A stretch of 64,000 nt of DNA from Lactifluus volemus (lineage: Eukaryota; Basidiomycota; Agaricomycetes; Russulales; Russulaceae): NCBI GenBank assembly GCA_022376515.1, contig WTXI01000016.1, positions 186,001 to 250,000 on the forward strand. Direction: 5' to 3'. Positions 48,564 through 59,568 of the stretch are shown in pieces. Every line of letters begins with the position of its first letter. Positions within the stretch are counted from its first letter, which is position 1. Below the pieces are notes generated by a model, which worked only from the letters and a program-made list of their open reading frames with translations, made no database searches and had not been told where the DNA came from. The position numbers were made by a program, and so were the translations under genes.

Positions 48564-50416
48564 TTATGCCCGTATAAGCCATCCGACGTCAAGACCCGTC
48601 ATTGAGCGCATTCCCTCCGGGTAGCACGCATTGCTCTCTTTGAGCAAAATGACGATCTGTGCGCACGTGTCCTTTGAATACATTAGTTGTTCCGCCTGTG
48701 GGAAACCGGGATAACGCTCTAGCAAGCTGCCCAGCTCTGTGTGCGACACCGATGGACCAAGAATCTTGTACAGCACTTTCGCAGCTTGGATCGTGCCGCG
48801 CTCAGGAAGGAGGTAATTCTTGCCGGCCAGGTACGATAGACGCATGTTTGGTTTGAACAACCACACCTATTTTTGTTCGAAGAAGGGGGTCAGTTGGAAT
48901 TTGAACCCGAGTCTGTTGATTTTTGTTTGCGAGGGGCACTTACGAGAATCCGCGGCCGCTCTTCCTCCTCATCCAGGATTACAAATCTATAGGTGGCATG
49001 GGCGCGTACAAGCTCAACCATATCTTCGACAATAAACGCAGAGAGCGGTATTCGACACGGCCTGAAACGCATACATCTTTAGCCAGGAACTCGAAAGGCA
49101 CAAAACAAGCATTACGCACGCCGCGGACGGACTGACGGGTCGTATCGCAAACTTGGTAAGCCTATACAAAGTCACCGTCTCACCAGACTCCGTGACTTGT
49201 TCCTGAGAACGCCCGCTCAACGCCCCACATATACAGCGGACCGAACGCCAACCTTCTCCTTGCTACAACGTCATGTCAGCAAACACGTTTCCCCATTAAG
49301 ACAAAAAAATAAAGTGAAAACATGTGTCCTCGCGCGTAGCTCCCGCAGACGTGTACCTCAGCAACACGGGAGTTGTTAGACGAGCAACCTGCAGGATATC
49401 CGCATTCATCTTGGACGGTTTGTATCAGCCGGAAGCATTGCCTGCCGCCCCCCACAACTTCGACAATCTCCGGAGCAGCCAGCAACATCCAAAACCTTCA
49501 TGGGGCTTCGAAAGGCAGACAAAGCAACGGTAGTCAGAGCTGCGGAGGCGACCGCTGGTAGGAAGATTCGCCAGCGCCGGCCTTCTTGACGTCCATCGCT
49601 CCGCTCCAAGAACCCAAAGCAAAAAAAAAAGTCAAGACTTACCTTTGCCCTCTCCACGAGCCTCAAGTTGGCGCTCACCGTCGTAGATTTGTCAAAGAGG
49701 ATATAGCTTCCTCCCACCAACGCCTGCCCATTTTGTGGCCAAAATCCCTTCGCGTTCCGCGCGACCTGTGCGTTGAGCTTTTGATCTGTATGACACATCC
49801 ACGCATCCACAAGTTCTTCCCAGTGTTCACTCGGCAGATCGTCATATCGTGTAATCCGCGCACCATGTACAAGCGGCAGCGAGCACGAAGCGCAGATAAA
49901 GCTCGTCGGCGCGGCGGCGCGGAGCTGGTCCGCATCGAGAAGCGGAAGGGGCTCCAATTTTGGGGGATGTTGCTCGTCCGTGGCAACCTTGATTTCATAA
50001 TGTAGGCCCTGCACACGCACCTCCTGTGTGCCAGGTCTTGTGAGGGCGGGTAGTGCGAGGGCCGGTGACTCGACCGTGCCGCTTCGCATGACGAGAGCAG
50101 ACTCGGTCTCATTGGGGGTGTCGTCGGAACGGTTGACAACGGACGCTTCGAGATTAATACCAGCAGTGATGCCAGAAACGTTAAGGAAGATAAGGACGTG
50201 GCGCAAACTTTCGTGGTGCTCCGCTACATACGAAACGTCTAGTTGCGAAGGTGCTGAATAATTCAGGTCAGATTACATGGATGCATAAGCGGGGGAAGAA
50301 AGCACCGTTTTTCCCAGCAGAGCTCGAGCGACGAGACGACGTCCCTTTGATGGAACGGTCTGCACTAAGAACCTTCGAGCTAGCGGGCAACAGCCAGCGA
50401 AGCGGGGGCGCAGACA
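48564..50416 (-). CDS. HECT-like E2-binding ubiquitin ligase (UBE3D type)
   Basis: The family binds ubiquitin-conjugating enzymes and has an HECT-like activity through cysteine residues. Exons seen: an entry segment QLDVSYVAEHHESLRHVLIF, the beta-rich middle (VRVQGLHYEIKVAT), the cysteine motif FICASCSLPLVHGARITRYD, the segment LPSEHWEELVDAWMCHTDQK, then KGFWPQNGQALVGGSYILF. Later exons give TVTLYRLTKFAIRPVSPSA, RIPLSAFIVEDMVELVRAHA and TYRFVILDEEEERPRIL, then VWLFKPNMRLSYLAG and a C-terminal helix region ending DVGWLIRA. A 54-nt intron (GTGCTT..TTCAG) joins the first conserved exon to an open frame containing the Met at 50416, which I used as the start. That frame is continuous with the upstream gene, so fusion is possible. 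Confidence 0.75.
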
Positions 50417-52125
50417 TACTACGATTACGTGCGCCCTTGGGTGACTTGGATCGTACAGACGGCGGGCCCGGCGTCAATGGAGGGTTGGGAATTTCTCTTG
50501 CAGCTTCGTTCAGAGTAAGGACTGCATTCGGGTCTGACAAACGTTGGAGCGTGCGGGGAACACATTCACGAATAAACTCAGGGAGAGTCAACAATGTGTC
50601 GGGGTCTTTAGGCTGAAGGGAGGAAAATGTAGCGTCTTGTGCATGCATGCGACCTGCGCCAGAATGCTCAGCGAGCTTGTCAACGAATTCTTGACGCTAA
50701 AGGAAGGAACACAGTAATCAGTACTAGATATTCAGGTAGCGGAAGGACAGTGCATACTTTTTGATTGTCACGTTGGCGCACACGATTGATCGGTGCTTCC
50801 ATATCTCCCAAGACGACCGTCTGGTCTACTAGTTTTCGCTCAGATGCACGTCCAATCATGTCAAGAATACGCTCCAGCTCGCGCTCTTTCTGTTTGCCGG
50901 TGGAGTCTGACCCGCCTGCACGGTGCGAGCGTTCTCGAGCTCTTGGAGTTTGGAGGACTTGAGTTCGACACGTTGATTGTGTAGCTGAGGCGCCACGCGG
51001 TATAGCCGGTCGATGGCCATGGTCACCGCATCCAGGTCGAGTCGCATCTTCTCATCTGTGGACCTACGACCCGAAAAAGTTGCCGGCGACTTTGTTTCAG
51101 CCATGAATGATTCCTGGCCAAGATCATAGTCTGGCGGAAGCTCTGCTCATGACTCAGAAGGTCATATTGTGGGGGATCGGAGAGACTGAACCGGGGACAG
51201 TCTCGTTCGCGTTGACGACAAAGGCTCAGCACAGACTCAAGATTTTCATCGACACGACACCAGAGCAGCGCCCTTTCTACAGCAACGACAGGAGGCAAGG
51301 GTGTTTCGGAGTCTGCATGATCATGACGCGACGACTGAAACTGGCTTAGTTGACGAGCTAGCATGTCCAGGTTTCCTATAGAGGGATCATGGGGATCATG
51401 GGCCCAAGTCGCCGGTGATTCAAATGCGGAAGCGGAAGAGGTACCGAGAGCCGATAACCTGTTGAGATCTGCAAGGAGAGAGAGAAGAGCGTGTGCGAGT
51501 TGGATATCCCGGTCGTGCAATGCCGGCGCTAGAGCGTCGACATATTTGGAAAGTTCAGATAGGAGGGCCATGTCGTCGTTCGAGGGGGCAACCTGAATCA
51601 TTTCGACATTAAAAGTAGAATTGCGTAGGTCAGAGACGAGACTGCTCAAAGCGGCAGTTGGAGCAGAGAAGGTAGATGGTGGGGCGTGCGACGAAGAAGA
51701 GGTCGGCGGAGCAAGGAGGGACTGAGAATGGTCCAAGACGGTGAATGAAGGGGATGGAGAAAGGAGGTCATTGAGAGTGGTAATAACAGATAGCTGGACG
51801 CGGGTTATTGAAGGTATGACATCCTGATCCTGGATTGAAGGTCAGATATTGAAGGAGAGTAGAATGTGAAAATATTCACCTGGGTAAGTGATTCTTCATC
51901 AGTACGCGAAAGGGCCTCTCGGAGGTGCTGAGCTTCCGCTTCCTGAGTACATGATGGAAGATCGGGTGGTACTAGGGAGGTGGGACGATTGGGTGGAGTG
52001 GACTGGGAATCGCGAAGTATGTAAGCGCGGTCAGTAGAAGAGAAGGGAGCAGGAATGGCAGAGGAGAGGGAAGTTAGCTGATCATCATCAACTGGAAGAG
52101 GTTGGAATTTGGCGAGAGTAGCCAT
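50268..52125 (-). CDS. Coiled-coil protein of unknown function
   Basis: No family recognised. The start MATLAKFQPLPVDDDQLTSL at 52125 is the first of about six exons. Visible parts are a proline/serine-rich N-terminus, AVERALLWCRVDENLESVLS, SFRQTMILARNHSWLKQSRR, then helical segments KMRLDLDAVTMAIDRLYRVA, PQLHNQRVELKSSKLQELEN, QELERILDMIGRASERKLVD and RQRDNQKRQEFVDKLAEHSG, and finally DPDTLLTLPEFIRECVPRTL. The reading frame continues without a stop to 50268, across the region assigned as the E2-binding protein's 5' exon. Likely a scaffold; its location is unknown. Confidence 0.6.
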
Positions 52126-52489
52126 CAGGATCGAGTGGGGGGGATTGATTCACCGTTACTTTCGCTTTGTGATGGTCGTCATTGACTTGACCCGTTAGGT
52201 CCCGTTCCCCGAGGTGATTAGACGCCGTACCTTTATTTCCCCGTCATCTTACAGAAATATCACCGCACCTCTGCCGTAAATGCGATGATGGTTTTTTTTT
52301 TACATAATTACCGTAAGACGCTAGTCTGCATACATGTACTGTATACTGTGCACTATGAAGTTAGCCTCGTCGAACCACCTCGCGTGGTTTCTTCCTCTTC
52401 ATTTTCACGACTCGAGTCGCCCCCATTCACCTCCTTTCCCTCCCCAACTCATAGCGTGAACCACAGGACCCCGAACTAGAGTTATTTTT

Positions 52490-55400
52490 ATGCCTGCCTG
52501 TAGGTCACCCACTTCCATGTTTGCCATTCTACTCGCCCATTTGACATTGGTGATCGCGAAACCAGTCTCTAGCGTAACTCAAAGTCATATACCAGATATA
52601 AATGCCACTCCAACCCCCCATTCCAAACCAGTACTCTCTGGAAACTCTAGGCGAAGACGAACGTTGATGACCCTTCTCGATGTCCTCACAGAGCTCACAA
52701 GAGATGATGATTTTGCTCCTGTTGGTGCGTGGGCCCGATTGCATCATTCCAGCGCGGCCTACTAACCATCGTCGCAGGCAGCCGACGTGAACAGTCTAGC
52801 TTCGAAGATGACCGTGATGTCCGTAGGTATCAAAGACCGATGTATTGATGTCTCATACTAATTGCGTGACCAGCCAGTGTTGATGAGCATCTTCAGCGAG
52901 TTGGTGCTCAGTCGTTTGACCAATTTCAGAGGTGCTGTTTTTGTTTTTGTTTTTGGTCACGTGTTCGGTCCACTCAAGCGTGCCGTACGTAGGAGGGTCA
53001 ATAACCTAGATAGAGAGGTAGGTCATCCCAAGTTGAACTTGATATCACTCAGCTTTCTCCCCCCCCAGCTTCGAAATTTCTCCAACGCCGCTCGTCAGCT
53101 TGGCAGTTCAGTTGGTATTCTGTCTTCTGCTTTCCATCTCCGGGAGCGCCTTGCCCAGATCGTATGGCTCCTTCATGAAAACGCAGCGGACCTCTTCCCA
53201 GAAAAGTTTCTCATCAATCCACAGACCCAGTCATAAAACCGGATGTTATTCCTAGGCGGAGACGAGCTCGCTCTAAAGCACCGCCGCACGTACGCAAGCC
53301 GATAGTCCTTGAAAAGCTTGACCCAGAAGACTTCCCCGACCAACTTGAGCTTTTTGCTACAGACGTTATTACCTTCCTGCACTGCCTCAATGAGTTCCCG
53401 GAATTTACAGATGAGGGTCTCAACGCATCCATCCTTGCTTTTGAGGGGGATCTCAAGGTTCGCGTCCATCGTAGTCTTCTTGAGTCATGTCATCTAATCG
53501 TTGCTAGTATTGGTCATCTTGTTTGAAAGCATACGAAGGCGAGTTTCCCCGGTAGTCACTGTATTCTGTGCTTACATTCACACAGGCCAATTCAAATATC
53601 CGGCGGTCCAGCGCTATATCCACGACCTTGGGTCAGAGATTGGTGAACACATCGAGTCTATCACCTCCTCCCTTTCTGTATTCGTCGAGATCGGTCTGTC
53701 ATTGTCCATAGTTCTCTCTTGTTTCATTCGGGCTAATCAAGATCTTCTACATGAAGGCGTCCCAGCTATCCGATTCGCCCAAAAGCACGGTGCTTCCAAT
53801 CTCCTCAATCTGTCGACTGTAGCGACATTCTTCTCTGCCGTCACCGCGTCAACGTTGCAGTATACCTTCAATAGTCACGGGACGCCACTCGAGGATGCCG
53901 TGAATGGCTTCTGGTTCACCTCGATGGTGTTCAGCGTTGCTGCCGCCGTCAATAGCCTCCTCGGTTTGACGTGGAAGCAGGCTATGTAGTACGAATCAAC
54001 TTGCATATACCTCTCCACTCTTTTCTAACAGGCTAAACCAGTCGCTCACCCGGTCATCGAGTCCCTTGGTGGGTCCTGATCTGGATAAAGCGTTCTCCCC
54101 TTGTCTTCTTTGTGCTCTCAGTGTCCTGTTTCTCGGCCGGACTCGTCCTTTTCGCATATTCGTCCCAGCAGGCAGGTCTCTTTTCCCCTTCTAAGGTTTA
54201 TCCACACTCATTCTGCGCCTTTCTACCCCAGAATCCCATTGTGACCACAACCACTACCCTCTTCACCGCATTCAGTTCCTTTGGTCTAGCTGCTGTGTCC
54301 ACTTGGTTTGCATCAGAAAGGTGGATCTTTTCTCGACACAAAGGCAAGAAGTGGCTACAGGATTCGCTCGATGATTTCTGGGATACAATGATGTCCATTC
54401 CGCCTTTCCACCAATTCATTGAATGTCTGCATGTCCTGGGCTGTGGACCTCATCATTTTCGCGCAGAATACGCGTCGTGAGACACATGCCAGCTCTGAAG
54501 TAACTTCGTTCTTTCGCCGCCGCTCTGCTGAAACGCTTCACCCGCCTTCCTTCGAGAATTCCAACCCGGGGCACCATCTCCAGACTCTGTCCTTCCCACC
54601 AGGCGTGGTTCCGAGATCTCTTTCGCCCCATCACCCTCTCAAACTATTCAAGTCAATTCAAAGGATGGCTCCACCGTCTCCTTCGCTCCTTCCTCAGAGA
54701 ATCCATTGTGCATCACGGGCCCTTCCACCTCACCTTCACCCTCGCGGGCTCGCTTCATCCAGGCCGTGCGAAATGTGATCAGGATGCAACAGGTCGCTCA
54801 AGCTCACTCACGCACGTTGCCCCCTACTCTCTTATTACCCGGTGGGATGCGTCCAAGGGATACTCAACCTGTGCCAATGCAAAGATCTAGAGTGGCAGGT
54901 CTCATACCGAAGTTGCATGGCCTCACTCCCATGCAGGATTTGGCGGCACATCAGGCACTAGTCCGACACCTACAGTTCTCGCCTAATGGCAGGTTCTTGG
55001 CTACTTCGAGGTCCGTATCCTGCCATTTGGTAGGAGGAAGGGGACTGATATAAATGTGACAGTTGGGACCGCACATCTGTCATATTCCACACGGGGGTAA
55101 GCTCATGTCCGTCCTCGAGGCTGGCGTGTCGTAATGTTTGAGCATGATAGGACCCGTTTACACACCATCGGACGCTCGCGCACCCTTCAGGATTCGTCAG
55201 CCAAGTCGCATGGTGGGACTTCCTGTTATTATCTGTATGACGCCACACCTATATGGTCACAGGTCCCCGAGCGGAAACCTAATTCTGATGAAGCTCACTC
55301 ATTTGATCAAGGTCTGGAATGAGGTTAGTCCTACTTCACGTTATCTGTTACGTTCTCAATCTCTTCCGTACTCAGGCAGGGGTGTGCAGGAAGACGATTG

Positions 55401-56813
55401 ATCGATATCGCTCGGTTCAGTCATCTGCTGGATGCCAGGTGGTGAAGGTAAGCCTCCGAACTTCTCGCAGAGGTACTTCCCTCAAAATCGTCTTGTGTTT
55501 GTTCTAGCGTTCATGTCCGTGGAAGGCGGTGACGTCATCAAACTGGCAAGTTGGCGCCATCGATAACCTGTTGTCACATAAGCCCTACTCACAGGCACTT
55601 CTCATCAGGACCTAACTGGCAAGGTGTTGGACACGTATCACCTCGACCGCCTCGCAATACATGATGTCGCTGTGACTCCAGACGGGCAACGTTTACTTGC
55701 AGTGGGGACGCTGCTCTCCTCTTGTGATGGCTTACAACCCAGCAGCTGTCGAGCAGAAAAACGCATCGTAGGTGGGTGCCTCTAGGCATATGAGAGTTGT
55801 GTTCCCCTAAAACAAGAAATTAGCATATAATCTGGATCGGAAGGAAACTGAAAGGTCCGACTTAGATTTATCTCAGTTTCTAGCTTTCGCTGACGCCAAA
55901 CAATAACGCAGCCAGGTACCGATACTCCATGACATCCGATACATAACATTGGCGCAGAGTGGGCAATTTGCCTTAGTCAGTTGCGAGTTCAAGGTGATTG
56001 TATTCCCAAAAGTGGCATAAGTGCGGGTTTTGATTCTTTTGCTAGTCTCCACCCCAGCTTTGGAAACTAGAGACAGTAAAGGATAGAAATAAGCCTGAAG
56101 CGCCAACGAGGCGGCTGACACTTCGACATACTTATGTGACCAAATCTGCTGTAGAATTCGCTGGACCTGCTCATTTCGGAGGTAAAGATGATCAACTTGT
56201 GCTTTGTGCTGGAAAAGGTGACTTTTATTGTACAATTTGCCGACGCCCTTCTAAAAGGAATGTTTTTGCAGCAGGAGATATTCACATTTGGGACCGCGAA
56301 TCGGGGGTGCTGCTACATCATATCTCTTCACAGTCACTCGGGGGTGGTGACTTGACATGCATCGCTTGGAACCCTACCGCCGATCCTTTCATGTTCGCTA
56401 CGGGTTCTCATGATGGTGCGGTGCGTGTGTGGACTACAACATCAATGCTGCGCGCCAGATCAGGTAGCGTAACGCCACACAGCGATACTTCATCCCAGCT
56501 GCACCTCGAAATCGACTGTCGTTCCGAGGTTCGTCTCGACAGCAGCAGTCCGAACATTTTATGTATCGCGTCGAGCCTCCCGATGGGACGGAGCCTAGTG
56601 AGGACGCCCCTGGCCCGTCTTCGCGCCGTGCAATTGGATTCACCTCCCCGCAACCATCAACAGCCACTCTGTATCACACCTCAATACCTTCATGAATTGC
56701 GCTCGACGTTAATCACACTTATGTATATCCGTTTCATTCCCTTAGCGCACTTAATTCGCTATTTGCATTCAAATCCAAAAGACAACCGTGAATTACGCAT
56801 ATCATTAATATGA
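52490..56813 (+). CDS. Multi-pass membrane protein with C-terminal WD40 domain
   Basis: The N-terminal part contains FSELVLSRLTNF, RRRVNNLDREL, and RQLGSSVGILSSAFHLRERL. After a frame change at about 53225-53232 (one missing base) comes KLDPEDFPDQLELFATDVIT, FLHCLNEFPEFTDEGL, KYPAVQRYIHDLGSEIGEHI. Four hydrophobic segments follow (NLSTVATFFSAVTASTLQYT, TSMVFSVAAAVNSLLGLTW, VFFVLSVSCFSAGLVLFAYS, TTTLFTAFSSFGLAAVSTWF). Downstream, beta-propeller repeats appear: HLQFSPNGRFLATSS, IHDVAVTPDGQRLLAVGT, YITLAQSGQFALVSYE and IAWNPTADPFMFATGSHDGA, ending with a RVWTT segment. The repeats resemble WDR26/GID7-type propellers. The true start and end are uncertain; the Met at 52490 precedes a hydrophobic leader. 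Many short introns. Confidence 0.6.
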
Positions 56814-57339
56814 CCGTGTGCGAGCTGATAAAAGTGGGAATTGCAGAGTATAAGCGCCCATAAACTCGGCACCTCAGTCGTGGCCATTATTTTAGTAGGC
56901 CTCATCTCCTTATCGTCTACTGCTCTTCAACTGAAGAGATTGAAAGATGGCTTCTTCGCCAGTCCTGCTTCTTAGCGTCATCGCCTTCTAAATTCTTGGT
57001 TGAGCGAGCGAGTCTCACGGCGTCCTTATCGCGAATTCTGCTTCTCCAGCGTTGGTTGGGGGCGCTATCACGCCAGTATAATAACTAACTGACACTCACA
57101 GGTCACCATCAACCTGAGGTAACACTAGCTCTTTCCCAATCCTTCAATATCAATACTTCGACCAGAAGACATGTCCACGGTTGGCGCTTGCACCTTCCTC
57201 GGCTACCACCAGACATTCCAGAATGATTTGAACCTTTGTAGAATCCACTCAATGATATAGTCAGTGCGATCGCCGGGGCGCAGGGCGGCAACACCGAAGG
57301 GACCGGAGATTCGATTGTGGAGGTCAGTGATACCTCTAA
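56814..57339. other. 3' flank of the WD40 gene
   Basis: No gene is visible. A (TTCTCTTC)-like pyrimidine tract is near 56920. Confidence 0.3.
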
Positions 57340-57600
57340 GACCGCGGGGTGGATTTTGCCGGGCCCAGTTCCTTCGGGACGAAATCGTGCTTTGCGCAGG
57401 AAGGGTCCGTGAATCTGCATCAAACTTGCACCACATCCAGGTGCCAGCTTTGGGGGGGGGACATGACATGGATCGCTTGGAACCCTGCTGCCGACCCTTT
57501 TATGGTTCGCGACAGCAAGCCACGATGGGACTGTACAGACAGCAGAGAGCCTTCCACCCAGGTCACGTCCGAGGTTCGCAAGCTCTACCCCGCGTAACTT
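57340..57600 (+). pseudogene. Degraded copy of the last WD40 repeat of the upstream gene
   Basis: Segments VDFAGPSSFGTK and GGGDMTWIAWNPAADPFM match EFAGPAHFGGKD and GGGDLTCIAWNPTADPFM in the upstream gene (56150-56400). Frame breaks and loss of the rest show a pseudogene fragment from a local duplication. Confidence 0.65.
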
Positions 57601-58164
57601 ACGGAGGTGTCAACGCCACCTATATCTAAACGAAGAGCTTTCCATTCCGTTCTCCCTGTCTTGCGGGAGCCCATACACGTGTAAGCAGATGCCGCTTATG
57701 GTGCAGACATAATTCGACTCGGAGCTGCTCTACGAAATCATCATACTTGTAGTGCACATACCCGCTTGGCGTACCACACTTTCGAACAAATGTAGATTAG
57801 TCCGGACATATCAAATTTGTTTTGGAGAAACAAGCAGGAACATTTCACTGAGATGACTACCAGTGACTAAATTTCGTCATGGCTGGGCACGGATAAATTG
57901 ATGGATCTCACATGCTAAATGCATCTTTGCTCGAATGGTCATGGCCTTAGCAATGACTGGGAAGTCGTTGTCCTCTTCATCCAATTATAAGACTGGGTGG
58001 AGAGCTGTCAAGCTGAGATGTCCTTCACTTGCGTCAATTGACTCTGCCAATCTATCGGCATCAGGCTAAGGCACGCAACGGTAGGGCGTTATGCAAATTC
58101 CAAGCTTATCGTAAAAATCTGAGCTATCGATACCGCACGTACCTCGTGCAACAACAGTCACATC
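57601..58164. other. Presumed HOM6 promoter region
   Basis: No gene supported. The interval lies directly upstream of the homoserine dehydrogenase start. Confidence 0.4.
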
Positions 58165-59568
58165 ATGTCTTCAACGCTCGCCTCTAGAACCGTCGCCGTC
58201 GCCGTTATGGGCGTCGGACTGGTCGGGTCCGAGTTCGTGCGTCAGCTGCGGTCACTTCCGTCCCCACACCCCTTCCGCCTCATCTCCCTCTCCTCTTCCA
58301 AAGCAATCGTTTTCAACCCAGACGGTATCCCCTCCTCCACAGACTGGCGCGCCCTCCTGCGCGACGCCGTGTCCGCGTCCGCGACTGCTTCCTCAGCCTC
58401 GTCGGCCTCGGCCTCAGGGGCCACGTCTCGCCTGACTGACCTAACGCACTCGCTAGCCAAGCTCGTGCGCAACGATAACACCGTCGTCTTTGTCGACAAT
58501 ACGTCCTCTGAGGACGTGGCGAATGCGTATCCGGTGTTGCTTCGCTCTGGTGTGCACGTCGTGACGCCGAACAAGAAGGCGTTTTCGGGTACGCAGACGT
58601 TGTATGATCAGATTGTCAAGGCGAGCCTCGAGGGTGGTACCAAGTTCCTGCACGAGTCTACCGTCGGCGCGGGTCTGCCCATCATCTCGACGCTTAACGA
58701 TCTCGTCGCTACCGGTGACAAGGTAACGTGTCTATTGTGCACTGCGTTGGGTGGGAGGTCCCTTTCGAACATTCATTGTCAACTAGGTGACTAGGATCGA
58801 AGGAGTTTTCTCCGGCACGCTTAGCTACATCTTCAACGAGTTCTCGACAGGGTCCGCAGATGGACCCGCGTTCTCCACCGTCGTACGAACCGCACGCGAC
58901 AAAGGGTACACCGTACGTCTCGGGCAACTTTATAACAATCTATCCTTCTTGATCCCTGGTGGCCGTTTTATTTATTTATTTAGGAACCCCATCCAGCGGA
59001 CGACCTAAACGGCGCCGACGTAGCTCGAAAACTCGCCATCCTCACCCGTCTCCTCACCAAACCGCCCGCCACCGCGCCGCCGATCTCACTGCCCGAAGGC
59101 TATGCTTCGGTGCCGACATCATCCCTGATCCCTCCTGGCCTCGATCTCTCTTCGGTCCCCACCGGCGATACGTTCCTGAAAGCTCTCCAAGCGCACGATC
59201 TACACTTTGACGCTTTACGCGCCCAAGCCGCGCAACAAGGCGGTGGAGGCGCCGTACTGCGCTACGTCGGTGTGATCGACGTCAACGCCGAGAACCCCGG
59301 TGGTCCCTCCGTCAAGGCCAGTCTTGAACGGTACGCAACCCCCCCCCCCTCCCCCCTTCCTAACTTTTTTTTTCGCTCGCTGATGTTTGCGGATCTAAAA
59401 AAGGTACCCGACGACGCACCCATTTGCGGCGTCACTTGGCGGTTCGGACAATATTATCATGTTCTATACGGAACGGTATGGGCCGCGTCCATTAATAATT
59501 CAGGGTGCTGGCGCGGGGCGGAAGTCACCGCTATGGGTGTGTTAAGCGATTTGCTCAAGCTGGCATAG
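58165..59568 (+). CDS. HOM6: Homoserine dehydrogenase
   Basis: Converts aspartate semialdehyde to homoserine with NAD(P)H, in the threonine/methionine pathway. Seen: the nucleotide-binding start VAVAVMGVGLVGSEFVRQL, VVFVDNTSSEDVANAYPVLL, the family signature VTPNKKAFSG and HESTVGAGLPIISTLNDLVA, the substrate segment IEGVFSGTLSYIFNEFS, EPHPADDLNGADVARKLAIL, GGSDNIIMFYTERYGP and the C-terminal GAGAG followed by EVTAMGVLSDLLKLA. Introns are 58723-58786, 58913-58983 and 59331-59403. Within the G-run at 59515-59518 the frame shifts by one: IIQGAGAG and EVTAMGV are both conserved but in different frames, so one G is missing. As written, the last fifteen or so residues would be lost. Confidence 0.93.
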
